DNA from: Vagococcus fluvialis
GTDB taxonomy: Bacteria > Bacillota > Bacilli > Lactobacillales > Vagococcaceae
DNA: 64,000 nucleotides
Direction: 5' to 3'
Assembly (NCBI RefSeq): GCF_003337315.1
Contig: NZ_QPJV01000003.1
Span: 208,208 to 272,207, forward strand
Part shown: positions 8,680 to 19,964 of the stretch, piece after piece
Layout: each line of letters opens with the position of its first letter
How positions within the stretch are numbered: the first letter of the stretch is position 1
Translations under genes and position numbers: made by a program
The notes under the pieces: model-generated
The model's input: only the letters and a program-made list of their open reading frames with translations
What the model was told of the DNA's origin: nothing
Databases searched by the model: none

Positions 8680-9216
8680 TTATTTACCTTCAAATACTTT
8701 TTTCTCTGGTAATGGATATTCTGTTGCATCAATATTATCAGCAGCTAATGCTTCTTCAAAATCTTCTACACTTAAATCAATTTTTCTTGAGATATCAAAA
8801 ACACTATGTAGAACATCGTGGAAATACATTGAGTTTCCTTGTTCAAAGTAAGCTTTGTATTCAGGAGAAGTGTTACTGTTTCCTGTTTCAGCTTGATATT
8901 TTTTCGCTTCTTCTAAGTAATCATTGAAGTGTGCTTTTGTATAGTCTGCAAAATGATTGAAAATATTGATAGCTAAACTTAAATCTTGATGCCAAGTAGC
9001 ATAATTTTTCTTAGCAAGTCCGCCTTGAACCTCAATTAAACTAAATTGGTCATTTCTTAAATATTGAGTGATTAACATATCAATGTTTAAGCTAATCCCT
9101 GTGTAAGAAACGTCATTAAATTTAAATTCTTTTAAATCTTCTAATTCTTTTAATAAACTCTCAGGTGTAAAATTACGATTTTCTAAACTTTTGTATACTT
9201 TTTTTTGTTGAAACAT
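8680..9216 (-). CDS. Protein of unknown function, 178 residues
   Basis: I do not recognise the family. The protein is soluble, mostly helical and acidic, with no signal peptide or membrane segment. Noticeable pieces are QYLRNDQFSLIEVQGG, a run of aromatic and histidine residues (YATWHQDLSLAINIFNHF), and FEQGNSMYFHDVLHSVFDI. The ATG at 9216 follows GGAGG by 8 nt, whereas starts further upstream lie in the promoter. It has its own promoter and terminator, lies 96 bp downstream of mntH, and may simply be a single-gene unit. Histidine-rich patches could suggest metal binding, but that is only a guess. Confidence 0.7.
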   Translation of the reverse strand: MFQQKKVYKSLENRNFTPESLLKELEDLKEFKFNDVSYTGISLNIDMLITQYLRNDQFSLIEVQGGLAKKNYATWHQDLSLAINIFNHFADYTKAHFNDYLEEAKKYQAETGNSNTSPEYKAYFEQGNSMYFHDVLHSVFDISRKIDLSVEDFEEALAADNIDATEYPLPEKKVFEGK

Positions 9217-9255
9217 GTGCTCATCCTCCAAAAAATATAATGATTTTATACCTTT

Positions 9256-9284
9256 ATTATAATGGTTAGCGGGTAAATTACCAA
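9256..9284 (-). promoter_or_regulatory. Promoter of the 178-residue unknown gene
   Basis: On the minus strand TTGGTA (9284-9279), 17 bp and a perfect TATAAT (9261-9256). Confidence 0.65.
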
Positions 9285-9312
9285 GACTAATTAACAAAAA
9301 ATAGTTATTTAT

Positions 9313-10659
9313 TTAGATGAATGTTGTAATTATTAAGTAAATATTCAAAATTGTTAAAATAATAGTGACTGCCCAAGCAATAATGGTTACTAGAAAATGA
9401 TTTTTAAATTCACCCATTAATTTTTCTTGGCTTGTAAAAATAGTCAAAGGAATAATAGACAGTGGTAAAGCAGCACTTAAAAAGACTTGAGAATAAATCA
9501 ATAATTTTTCTACAACTTCCTCAGAATCACCAAATAAAAGAATCGCCACCACAACAGGTATAACAGCTAAAAAGCGAGTTATTAGTCGTCTAACCCATGT
9601 TGGTAATTGTAATTTAATGAAGCCCTCCATAATAATTTGTCCTGATAAAGTCCCAGTGATAGTTGAATTTTGACCAGAAGCAAGTAGAGCAACAGCAAAT
9701 AAAACACTTAAAAGAGGTGAAGCAATCACACCAACGATTGATGAATCAGCTAGTGCGTGATATAAAGAACCTAGTGTTGTTAAAGTTTCTCCATGTCCGA
9801 AAAATAAGGTAGCACCTAAAGTTAAGAGTAAACAGTTAACAATAAAAGCAAACATTAATTGGATGTTTGAATCCCATTTGGCAAAACGGATGGCTTCTTT
9901 AATTTCAGCATGGTCTTCTCTGTTATATTGTCTAGATTGAACAATAGAAGAGTGAAGATATAGATTATGTGGCATAACAGTTGCACCGACAATTCCTAAA
10001 GCAAGCAGTAATGCTCCTTTATCAGTGACAACTTCTTTTCTTGGGATAAAACCTTGAAATAACTCAGGGACATTTGGTTGACCGAGAAAAACCTCATAAG
10101 AAAAAATAATAAAAATAGTAGCTATTAGTGTCATAACAATGGCTTCGATTTTTCTAAAGCCGAGTTTAGTTAACATTAGTAATAAAAAGACATCTAATAT
10201 AGTGATAAATACACCGACTAAAAGTGGAAAACCAAATAATAAATTAAGAGCAACTGCACTCCCGATAACTTCAGCAATATCAGTAGCCATGATAGCTAAT
10301 TCATTCATCACCCATAAAAAAGCACCTGTTTTTTTCTTAGTGTGAAGTCTTGTAGCTTGAGCTAAGTCCATTCCTGTTACAATACCAAGTTTTGCTGCCA
10401 TATATTGTAATAGCATGGCAATTAAACTAGAAATCAAAATAACTGATAGTAGTAGATACCCATATTGAGCACCACCTGCAATGGAAGTTACCCAGTTACC
10501 AGGATCCATGTAACCAACAGCTACTAAAGCTCCTGGTCCTGAGTAAGCAATTAATTTTTTTATAAAACTAGCGTCTTTAGGTACTGAAACAGTGTTGTTA
10601 ATTTCAGGTAGACTAAGACCGTTTAATTTTTCTGTTAAAATATTTTGATGTTTATTCAT
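9313..10659 (-). CDS. mntH: Proton-coupled manganese transporter, Nramp family
   Basis: A 448-residue integral membrane protein with about eleven hydrophobic segments that imports Mn2+ (and other divalent metals) with protons. The two metal-site motifs of the Nramp family are present: GYMDPGNW (about residue 50) and [10 protein letters not shown] (about residue 230). The length is usual. The promoter is overlapped by a DtxR/MntR-type palindrome, which suggests repression when manganese is sufficient. No strong terminator separates it from the next minus-strand gene, but that gene has its own promoter. Confidence 0.93.
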   Translation of the reverse strand: MNKHQNILTEKLNGLSLPEINNTVSVPKDASFIKKLIAYSGPGALVAVGYMDPGNWVTSIAGGAQYGYLLLSVILISSLIAMLLQYMAAKLGIVTGMDLAQATRLHTKKKTGAFLWVMNELAIMATDIAEVIGSAVALNLLFGFPLLVGVFITILDVFLLLMLTKLGFRKIEAIVMTLIATIFIIFSYEVFLGQPNVPELFQGFIPRKEVVTDKGALLLALGIVGATVMPHNLYLHSSIVQSRQYNREDHAEIKEAIRFAKWDSNIQLMFAFIVNCLLLTLGATLFFGHGETLTTLGSLYHALADSSIVGVIASPLLSVLFAVALLASGQNSTITGTLSGQIIMEGFIKLQLPTWVRRLITRFLAVIPVVVAILLFGDSEEVVEKLLIYSQVFLSAALPLSIIPLTIFTSQEKLMGEFKNHFLVTIIAWAVTIILTILNIYLIITTFI

Positions 10660-10679
10660 TTTAAAGGCTCCTTATAATT

Positions 10680-10724
10680 AATTCAGGGATACCTAAATTA
10701 TATGCTTCGACGATGAAAAATCAA
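10680..10724 (-). promoter_or_regulatory. mntH promoter with metalloregulator operator
   Basis: On the minus strand TTGATT (10724-10719), 16 bp and TATAAT (10702-10697). Immediately downstream, touching the -10, the dyad at 10680-10699 reads AATTTAGG-TATC-CCTGAATT, one mismatch from a perfect palindrome. It resembles the AATTAGG-type boxes bound by EfaR/ScaR/SloR (MntR-like) repressors upstream of manganese transporters. Confidence 0.65.
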
Positions 10725-10793
10725 GCAGTTTGTTTTATTAGATATAATTCGTTATATTTATAGTAGAAGTAAAAAAACAAGGGGGAGAACAAG

Positions 10794-11066
10794 TTGGGGA
10801 ACATTCAAAAAGAGAAAACACGATTCTTTATTGAAGAAGATGGTCATTTAGTAGGTGAAGTTAGATGGAGAGTTTTACCAAGTGGTGATTTTGATGTAAA
10901 CGGAACATTTGTTAACCCTGATAGACGTGGAGAAGGTATTGCTGAAAGGTTAGTTCTAGAAGTTTTTAAAAAAGCAGAAGCTGAAAACGTAAAAATTTTG
11001 CCAAGTTGTTCTTATGTAGCCAACTATTTAGACGATCATGAAGAATACCGAGATTTGTTAATTTAA
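10794..11066 (+). CDS. Small GNAT-like N-acetyltransferase (YjdJ type)
   Basis: A 90-residue protein of the single-domain minimal acetyltransferase group. It has the acetyl-CoA loop RRGEGIAERLV (about 43-53) and ends with KILPSCSYVANYLDDHEEYRDLL, the usual C-terminus of this group. The start is TTG at 10794, 6 nt after GGGGGAG. The substrate is not known. It is divergent from mntH and followed by a strong terminator. Confidence 0.82.
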   Translation: MGNIQKEKTRFFIEEDGHLVGEVRWRVLPSGDFDVNGTFVNPDRRGEGIAERLVLEVFKKAEAENVKILPSCSYVANYLDDHEEYRDLLI

Positions 11067-11075
11067 AATAATAAA

Positions 11076-11123
11076 TGACTATGGGAGAGTTTTCGCTCGC
11101 TTTCTCATAGTCATATTTTTTTC
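11076..11123 (+). terminator. Terminator
   Basis: ATGACTATGGGAGA pairs with TCTCATAGTCAT with a bulge and is followed by a T run. Confidence 0.8.
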
Positions 11124-11150
11124 TTTAGACTAAAAATGATAAGTAAACTG

Positions 11151-11159
11151 TGCTATAAT
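11151..11159 (+). promoter_or_regulatory. Extended -10 promoter of metG
   Basis: TGCTATAAT is a perfect extended -10 element with no good -35 box. The leader contains a small hairpin, TGGGA with TCCCA around 11180-11198, shortly before AAGGAGGT. I see no T-box. Confidence 0.55.
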
Positions 11160-11200
11160 GTTTGGGACTATATGTAAAAATGGGAGCAATTATCCCATAA

Positions 11201-13225
<2,025 letters not shown>

Positions 13226-13232
13226 AAAAATA

Positions 13233-13275
13233 AACGATTGAAGGGATTCTTTTTCCTTTCAGTCGTTTTCTTTTG
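13233..13275 (+). terminator. Terminator after metG
   Basis: AACGATTGAAGGGA pairs imperfectly with TCCTTTCAGTCGTT, followed by a T-rich tract. tatD starts 32 bp later, so some read-through is possible. Confidence 0.75.
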
Positions 13276-13306
13276 TGTTAAACTAAGAATGATTGGAGTG
13301 AGGGTA

Positions 13307-14076
13307 ATGATATTTGATACACATACTCATTTAAATGTAGAACAATTTAAAGATGAAATCCCTGAAGTAATGGAAAGAGCAAGAGAATTAGGTGTTAGTG
13401 AAATGGCTGTTGTCGGTTTTGATACACCGACTATAGAAAAATCATTAGAACTTAGTCATACATATGAAAATATTTATAGTATTATTGGCTGGCATCCAAC
13501 TGAAGCTGGAAGTTATACAAAAGAAATAGAAACCAAATTACAGCAACAACTAGAAGATGAGAGAGTTGTTGCACTTGGAGAAATCGGCTTAGATTATTAC
13601 TGGATGGAAGATCCTAAAGAGGTACAGGATAAAGTATTCAGACGTCAAATTGCTATTGCTAAAGAGATGAACCTACCAATAAGTATTCATACAAGAGATG
13701 CTATTGAAGATACGTATAAGATATTAAAAGAAGAAAAAATTAATAATATTGGTGGCATTATGCATAGTTTTAGTGGAGATGCTGAGTGGGCAAAACGTTT
13801 CTTAGACCTTGGGATGCATATTTCCTTTAGTGGTGTTGTAACTTTTAAAAAAGCATTTGAAGTTCATGAAGCAGCAAGTTTTGTTCCATTAGACAAATTA
13901 CTTGTTGAAACAGATGCACCTTACTTAGCCCCCATGCCATATAGAGGAAAGCGTAATGAACCAGGTTACACACGTTATGTTGTAGAAAAATTAGCTGAGT
14001 TAAGGAATCTTCCTTTTGAAGAAGTAGCAAAAATTACGCAAGAAAATGCGCATAAATTATTTAGAATAGGTGCCAA

Positions 14077-14080
<4 letters not shown>
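13307..14080 (+). CDS. tatD: TatD-family metal-dependent DNase
   Basis: A 257-residue hydrolase of the amidohydrolase superfamily. Metal ligands are visible as DTHTHLN (residues 4-10), the [10 protein letters not shown] segment (about 92), ISIHTRDA (about 128), IMHSFSGDA (about 153) and [10 protein letters not shown] (about 203). Homologues are 3'-5' DNases or deoxyribonucleases of uncertain role. The ATG at 13307 has GGAG 8 nt upstream; longer in-frame versions run into the metG terminator. Its stop overlaps the rnmV start by 4 bp, showing translational coupling. Confidence 0.9.
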
Positions 14081-15532
<1,452 letters not shown>

Positions 15533-15536
15533 TAAC

Positions 15537-15589
15537 TTGGAACTAATGTACGTTGACAAAACTCTGTGCATTGGTTATCATAGTTCCAA
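15537..15589 (+). promoter_or_regulatory. Promoter inside a nested inverted repeat (S-component gene)
   Basis: TTGACA (15553-15558), 17 bp and TATCAT (15576-15581) form a strong sigma-A promoter. It is bracketed by a perfect 9-bp inverted repeat, TTGGAACTA (15537-15545) and TAGTTCCAA (15581-15589). An inner dyad ATGTAC/GTGCAT lies around the -35. This looks like an operator for a vitamin-responsive repressor. Confidence 0.55.
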
Positions 15590-15610
15590 AAGATGTTGGA
15601 GATGAATAAA

Positions 15611-16180
15611 ATGAAAAACAGATCTGTCCAGTCCTTAACCTATACGTCACTACTTATTGCTTTAGGTATTATGATACCTTTAGTGATGCCAGTTAAAGTT
15701 GTTATTGGTCCTGCGTCATTTACTTTAGCTAGTCATGTACCTGTATTTTTAGCAATGTTCGTATCACCTGTAGTTGCTGTTTTAGTTGCTTTAGGAACAG
15801 CTTTTGGTTTCTTTTTAACACTACCATTTATTATCGGTATGAGAGCTTTATCTCACGTGATTTTTGCTTTTTTAGGAGCTTTATATTTAAGCAAACGTCC
15901 TGAATTAGTAGATTCACCAAAAAAAATGTTGGTATTTAACGTTATTATTGGTTTAATCCATGCTGCCTGTGAAACTTTAGTAGTAACAATCTTTTTCATG
16001 GCAGGAAAATTATCGCCTGAAAGTTACACATCTGGCTTTTTCGTAACAGTTTTCCTATTAGTAGGAGTAGGTGGATTCATTCATAGTCTAATTGACTATA
16101 CAATTGCTTTTTCAATTGCTCAAAAAATTGGTTGGAAATTTAAATTTCCAGTTTACTTAGCAGCACACAAACAAAAATAA
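15611..16180 (+). CDS. niaX: ECF transporter S-component, NiaX-like (probable niacin uptake)
   Basis: A 189-residue membrane protein with about six hydrophobic segments, the substrate-binding subunit of an energy-coupling-factor transporter. It must pair with an EcfA-A'-T module encoded outside the window. The VKVVIGPASFTLASHVPVFL stretch (about 24-43) and the conserved RALSHVIFA and GLIHAACETL motifs resemble the niacin-specific NiaX group; I infer the substrate from memory of that family. I chose the ATG at 15611 (GGAG 9 nt upstream) over upstream ATGs. A promoter inside a nested inverted repeat lies upstream. Confidence 0.65.
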   Translation: MKNRSVQSLTYTSLLIALGIMIPLVMPVKVVIGPASFTLASHVPVFLAMFVSPVVAVLVALGTAFGFFLTLPFIIGMRALSHVIFAFLGALYLSKRPELVDSPKKMLVFNVIIGLIHAACETLVVTIFFMAGKLSPESYTSGFFVTVFLLVGVGGFIHSLIDYTIAFSIAQKIGWKFKFPVYLAAHKQK

Positions 16181-16186
16181 TTAAAA

Positions 16187-16220
16187 AAAGAGTCTGACAG
16201 GATGGTGTCAGACTCTTTTA
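16187..16220. terminator. Bidirectional terminator between convergent genes
   Basis: AAAAGAGTCTGACA pairs with TGTCAGACTCTTTT over a short loop. It serves niaX and msmK. Confidence 0.88.
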
Positions 16221-16253
16221 ATTTTCACATAAAGTGAAAAGAGGGAATATAAT

Positions 16254-17360
16254 TTAACGGATAACTGCTTCAGTTTCAGCGTCGAAGAAGTGTCCTTTGT
16301 TTAAGTTAAATGCTAATTCAATATTTTCACCAGGAACATATGAAGAACGAGCATCAACTTTAGAAATAAATTCTGTTTCTCCTGTACGAGTATAAAGCAT
16401 TGTTTCAGCTCCAAGTAATTCAGAAACAACTACTTCAGAATTAACAACACTATGTGGAGAAGCATCTTTTACGATTGGTTCACTGTGGATGTCTTCTGGA
16501 CGAATACCAAAGACTAATTTTTTACCAGCGTATCCTTGTTCTCTTAATACTTTAAATTTACCCTCTGGTACTTGTAATCTTAAATGATCACTATCAGTAA
16601 TATAACCATCTTCACCTAAAGTTACGTTGAATAAGTTCATTGCTGGAGAACCGATAAAGCTTGCAACGAATACGTTGTTTGGTGTGTCATAAACTTCTTT
16701 AGGAGAACCGATTTGTTGGATAAATCCGTCTTTCATGATAACAATTCTGTCAGCCATAGTCATCGCTTCAGTTTGGTCATGGGTAACGTAGATTGTTGTT
16801 GTTTCTAAACGACGGTGTAATTTAGCAATTTCAGCACGCATTGCTACACGTAATTTAGCATCTAAGTTTGATAAAGGCTCATCCATTAAGAATACTTTAG
16901 CATCACGAACGATTGCACGACCTAAAGCCACACGCTGTCTTTGTCCACCAGATAAAGCAGCAGGTTTACGTTGTAAGTATTCAGTTAAACCTAAAATTTC
17001 AGCAGCGTTATCAACACGTGTTTTAATTTCAGCTTTGTCATATTTACGTAATTTAAGACCAAAAGCCATGTTATCGTAAACTGTCATATGTGGATATAAA
17101 GCGTAGTTCTGGAATACCATTGCGATGTCACGGTCTTTAGGAGCAACATCATTTACGATGCGGTCTCCAATCCATAATTCACCTTCAGAAATATCTTCAA
17201 GACCAGCGATCATACGTAGAGTTGTCGATTTACCACAACCAGATGGTCCAACGAATACGATAAATTCTTTATCTTGAATATCTAAGTTAAAGTCTGTTAC
17301 AGAATAGTTAGGGTTACCATCATATTTTTTATGTATGCTTTTTAATGCGATTTCTACCAT
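16254..17360 (-). CDS. msmK: Sugar ABC transporter ATPase, MsmK/UgpC type
   Basis: A 368-residue ATPase that energises carbohydrate ABC importers. Walker [10 protein letters not shown] is near residue 40, the Q-loop is in [13 protein letters not shown], the signature is [14 protein letters not shown] (about 137) and Walker B is [12 protein letters not shown] (about 155). The C-terminal TOBE/MOI regulatory domain (GIRPEDI, about 275) is typical of MalK. It stands alone, with no permease or binding protein nearby, as for the shared multi-sugar ATPase MsmK of streptococci. The cre-like dyad in its promoter suggests carbon-catabolite control. Confidence 0.88.
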   Translation of the reverse strand: MVEIALKSIHKKYDGNPNYSVTDFNLDIQDKEFIVFVGPSGCGKSTTLRMIAGLEDISEGELWIGDRIVNDVAPKDRDIAMVFQNYALYPHMTVYDNMAFGLKLRKYDKAEIKTRVDNAAEILGLTEYLQRKPAALSGGQRQRVALGRAIVRDAKVFLMDEPLSNLDAKLRVAMRAEIAKLHRRLETTTIYVTHDQTEAMTMADRIVIMKDGFIQQIGSPKEVYDTPNNVFVASFIGSPAMNLFNVTLGEDGYITDSDHLRLQVPEGKFKVLREQGYAGKKLVFGIRPEDIHSEPIVKDASPHSVVNSEVVVSELLGAETMLYTRTGETEFISKVDARSSYVPGENIELAFNLNKGHFFDAETEAVIR

Positions 17361-17393
17361 TTGTAGTGTCCTTCTTTCTTTATCTTTGATAGA

Positions 17394-17426
17394 TACAGTA
17401 TAATAGAAAATGTAATACGCTTACAA
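17394..17426 (-). promoter_or_regulatory. msmK promoter with cre-like dyad
   Basis: On the minus strand TTGTAA, an 18-bp spacer and TATACT. The dyad TGTAAGCGTATTACA in the spacer has a perfect left cre half (TGTAAGCG) but one extra base before the right half. CcpA control is therefore only suggested. Confidence 0.45.
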
Positions 17427-17490
17427 TGTTAAAAGTGACCAATCATTTATGTCACTTTGCCGAAAAAATATAATTAAAGGAGATAATTTT

Positions 17491-17868
17491 ATGAATATTG
17501 CACTAATTGCTCATGACAAGAAAAAGAAAGCTTTAATTAAAGTCGCTGTAGAATATGAAGATATATTAAGTAAACATACACTTTTTGCTACTGGAACAAC
17601 AGGTTCTAAAATTATGGAAAATACAAAATTGAATATTCATTGTTTTAAATCAGGACCACTTGGAGGAGACCAACAAATTGGTGCAAAAGTTTCTGAAGGT
17701 GAGATGGATATGATTATTTTCTTTAGAGATCCCTTAACAGCTCAGCCTCATGAGCCAGATGTAAATGCTTTGATTCGTCTAAGTGACGTCTATGAAATCC
17801 CTTTAGCTACCAATAAAAGTACGGCTATTTTACTATTAAAAGAACTGAAAAATTTGGCGGAAATTTGA
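17491..17868 (+). CDS. mgsA: Methylglyoxal synthase
   Basis: Converts dihydroxyacetone phosphate to methylglyoxal, a bypass of lower glycolysis when phosphate is short. The 125-residue protein has the family signatures ALIAHDKKK (4-12), TGTTGS (about 40) and [20 protein letters not shown] (about 57-76), followed by [18 protein letters not shown] (about 80-97), where the catalytic aspartates and histidine lie. The ATG at 17491 follows AAAGGAG by about 9 nt. It stands alone between msmK and the folate riboswitch. Confidence 0.93.
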   Translation: MNIALIAHDKKKKALIKVAVEYEDILSKHTLFATGTTGSKIMENTKLNIHCFKSGPLGGDQQIGAKVSEGEMDMIIFFRDPLTAQPHEPDVNALIRLSDVYEIPLATNKSTAILLLKELKNLAEI

Positions 17869-17883
17869 CGTGAATCCTCTTTA

Positions 17884-17911
17884 TTGTAATTATTATGAAG
17901 TATGATATAGT
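17884..17911 (+). promoter_or_regulatory. Promoter of the folT transcript
   Basis: TTGTAA (17884-17889), 16 bp and TATAGT (17906-17911), about 20 nt upstream of the riboswitch. Confidence 0.5.
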
Positions 17912-17931
17912 CTAATTGTAAAACAAAAAAA

Positions 17932-18032
17932 CAGAGTAGGAAACGATGCGTAAAGTGCTAGTGGGATGGGATGTTGCTCACTGGACGAAAAGTGCTAATG
18001 GAGTACTTGCGACATGGTTTCTGCATTCGCTG
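17932..18032 (+). promoter_or_regulatory. Tetrahydrofolate (THF) riboswitch
   Basis: The conserved blocks of the THF-I aptamer are present in order: GAGTAG at the 5' side (17934), GTGGGATGGGATGTTGCTCAC (the conserved GGGATG joining region with its stem) and GCATTCGCT at the 3' side (about 18023). After the aptamer a GCTGCAT/ATGTAGC hairpin precedes the Shine-Dalgarno of folT (GGAG at 18061), which fits translational control. Folate sensing is known for this class; its presence directly before a folate transporter gene supports the call. Confidence 0.85.
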
Positions 18033-18072
18033 CATATTGGATGTAGCAACTCTATGAAAAGGAGATGCTAGA

Positions 18073-18597
18073 ATGGAAAAACAACGTTTTACAACGAAAT
18101 CTATTGCACTGATGGGGGTGCTGATTGGACTACGAATAGTTTTATCGCAATTTTTATCGATAACAACACCATTTGTTAAAATCAGTTTTTTCTTTATTCC
18201 TGTAGTTATTATGGCCATTATGTTTGGTCCAGTATTAACGGGAGCGGGAAATGCAATAGGAGATTTTATTGGAGCTTTATTGTTCCCAGCAGGAGGAGCT
18301 TACTTCCCGGGGTTTACATTAACTGCTTTAATAGCAGGATTAATTTATGGAGCTTCCTATCATAAAAAGGAATTAACACTAAAAAGAATTATTATAACGA
18401 ATATTATCGTTACGTTTTTAGTTAGTTTTCCTTTAAATACTTTATGGTTATACATGATATTTAGTAGTTCAGTAGTCGCTATGATTCCCACTAGGTTAAT
18501 TGCTTCACTTATATTATGTGCAGTTCAAATTGCTGTAACATATTCACTAGCAAACGTGAGTGTGTTCCAAAAACAAGTTATAAAATTTAATGCCTAA
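18073..18597 (+). CDS. folT: Folate-specific ECF transporter S-component
   Basis: A 174-residue membrane protein with about six hydrophobic segments that binds folate and docks to the shared ECF module for uptake. Family features include TTKSIALMGVLIGLRIVLSQFL at the N-terminus, FFIPVVIMAIMFGP, and the GNAIGDFIGALLFPAGGAYFPGFTL loop (about 65-90). The THF riboswitch in the leader strongly supports folate as substrate. The ATG at 18073 has GGAG 8 nt upstream. A terminator follows. Confidence 0.9.
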   Translation: MEKQRFTTKSIALMGVLIGLRIVLSQFLSITTPFVKISFFFIPVVIMAIMFGPVLTGAGNAIGDFIGALLFPAGGAYFPGFTLTALIAGLIYGASYHKKELTLKRIIITNIIVTFLVSFPLNTLWLYMIFSSSVVAMIPTRLIASLILCAVQIAVTYSLANVSVFQKQVIKFNA

Positions 18598-18604
18598 GCA
18601 AAAG

Positions 18605-18638
18605 ACCGTTGGAAAATAATTTTCCAACGGCTTTTTTT
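18605..18638. terminator. Bidirectional terminator
   Basis: CCGTTGGAAAA pairs with TTTTCCAACGG over a 3-nt loop, followed by T7. It lies between folT and the convergent short-chain dehydrogenase. Confidence 0.88.
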
Positions 18639-19371
18639 ATGCTTGTTGTTTGGTTGCTGCAATAGATATTTCTCTAATAGTTACTTCTTGTGGCATATTG
18701 TAAATAAAGAAAATAGTTTCGGCAACCTTGGCAGGATCTAAAGTTAAACCACCCATACTTTCTTTCCAAGAATTATAGTCAGTAAGAGACTTCTCATTTG
18801 TAACATGAGTTAAAAGCTCAGTTTCAGCAGCTCCAGGAGAAACTAGGCTAACACGGACATTACTATCTGCTACTTCTTGGCGAATTGTTTCAGTTAAACC
18901 ATGAACGCCAAATTTACTAGCTGCATAAGCTGCGTGATCTACAAAAGCTTTGTAACCTGCAATGGAAGATACATTAATAATCGTTCCTTGATTTCTTTTA
19001 GTCATATTACCTAAAACAGCTTTCATTCCATTTAAAACACCAATCACATTTGTCTGGAGCATAGTTTGCCATTCTGATTCATCTTGCTCAGTAATATTAC
19101 CAAGTAGCATAACACCGGCATTATTAACCAGTAAATCGGCAGGACCATAAATACTTTCAGCTTTTTTTATAGCTGCATTCAACTCATTAATCTGAGTAAC
19201 GTCTATGTTTTCAATGAGAATATTCTCAAAATTTAGGGGTAGTTGCTTAATTTTTTCCACGCGTCGGGCGATTAGTAATAGTGGGAACCCTTTTTGATTA
19301 AAAATCTCAGCTGTTTTAGCACCAAAACCTGAGCTGGCACCTGTAATAATGATTAATGGTTTGTTTGACAT
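18637..19371 (-). CDS. Short-chain dehydrogenase/reductase (YdfG-like)
   Basis: A 244-residue NAD(P)-dependent oxidoreductase with a Rossmann fold. It has the cofactor motif TGASSGFGAKTAE (11-23), the NNAG motif in LLVNNAGVML (about 83), the catalytic Ser in INVSSIAGYK (about 138) and the YxxxK pair in YAASKFG (about 151). The substrate is unknown; relatives reduce small aldehydes, 3-hydroxy acids or serine. It is divergent from a MerR-type gene, and its promoter has the 19-bp spacer typical of MerR-activated promoters, so it is probably induced by that regulator in response to an electrophile or similar stress. Confidence 0.85.
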   Translation of the reverse strand: MSNKPLIIITGASSGFGAKTAEIFNQKGFPLLLIARRVEKIKQLPLNFENILIENIDVTQINELNAAIKKAESIYGPADLLVNNAGVMLLGNITEQDESEWQTMLQTNVIGVLNGMKAVLGNMTKRNQGTIINVSSIAGYKAFVDHAAYAASKFGVHGLTETIRQEVADSNVRVSLVSPGAAETELLTHVTNEKSLTDYNSWKESMGGLTLDPAKVAETIFFIYNMPQEVTIREISIAATKQQA

Positions 19372-19411
19372 TTTTTCAACACATCCTTATATTTATAGAA
19401 ACTATAAAAAG

Positions 19412-19442
19412 AGTATAGCTCTTGGAGTTAACTCCAAGGCAA
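19412..19442 (-). promoter_or_regulatory. MerR-type promoter with perfect 18-bp palindrome
   Basis: On the minus strand TTGCCT (19442-19437) and TATACT (19417-19412) are separated by 19 bp rather than 17. The spacer is nearly filled by CTTGGAGTTAACTCCAAG (19421-19438), a perfect palindrome. Over-long spacers centred on a palindrome are the hallmark of promoters untwisted by MerR-family activators. It drives the dehydrogenase gene. Confidence 0.8.
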
Positions 19443-19459
19443 GAGAAAGAGTGAAAAAA

Positions 19460-19942
19460 ATGTATACAATTGGACAAGTTGCTGAATTAACGCAAATTAC
19501 TACGGATACACTTAGGTATTATGATAAGATTGGCTTGTTGCCATTTGTAAAAAGAAATGAATTTGGTCATCGTTTATTCAGTGAGAGAGATTTAAAATAT
19601 TTAGAAGTTATTCAATGTCTAAAAAAATCAGATGTTCCTGTGAAAGAAATCGGTCAATTTGTAGAATGGACTATTATAGGAGATGACACACTAGAAAAAA
19701 GAAAAGACTTCTTTACTGAGAAACAAAAAGATTTAGAAGAAAAAATATCCTCACTAGAATCGATGCTAGCCTTTCTAAAATGGAAGAAATGGTACTATGA
19801 AGAGGCTTGTGTTGCAGAAACTGAAGCGATTCATTTTGTAGAAGGCACTCGTTCTTTTAATCCATTAGTACTGGATAGATACAATGAGATGCAACTAAAT
19901 GAAAAAGATAAAATCAAAACAACACCTCGTCATTTGAAATAA
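19460..19942 (+). CDS. MerR-family transcriptional regulator
   Basis: A 160-residue protein with the MerR winged helix at the N-terminus (MYTIGQVAELTQITTDTLRYYDKIGLL, residues 1-27, with NEFGHRLFSERDLKYL) and a coiled-coil dimerisation helix (about 80-110). The C-terminal region has one cysteine (EACVAETEA), so thiol sensing is possible. It is divergent from the short-chain dehydrogenase and its likely operator lies between them. The ATG at 19460 is most likely, although an in-frame GTG sits at 19451. The HAD gene follows 22 bp later. Confidence 0.85.
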   Translation: MYTIGQVAELTQITTDTLRYYDKIGLLPFVKRNEFGHRLFSERDLKYLEVIQCLKKSDVPVKEIGQFVEWTIIGDDTLEKRKDFFTEKQKDLEEKISSLESMLAFLKWKKWYYEEACVAETEAIHFVEGTRSFNPLVLDRYNEMQLNEKDKIKTTPRHLK

Positions 19943-19964
19943 AAGAGATTTGAAGGAGAATATT

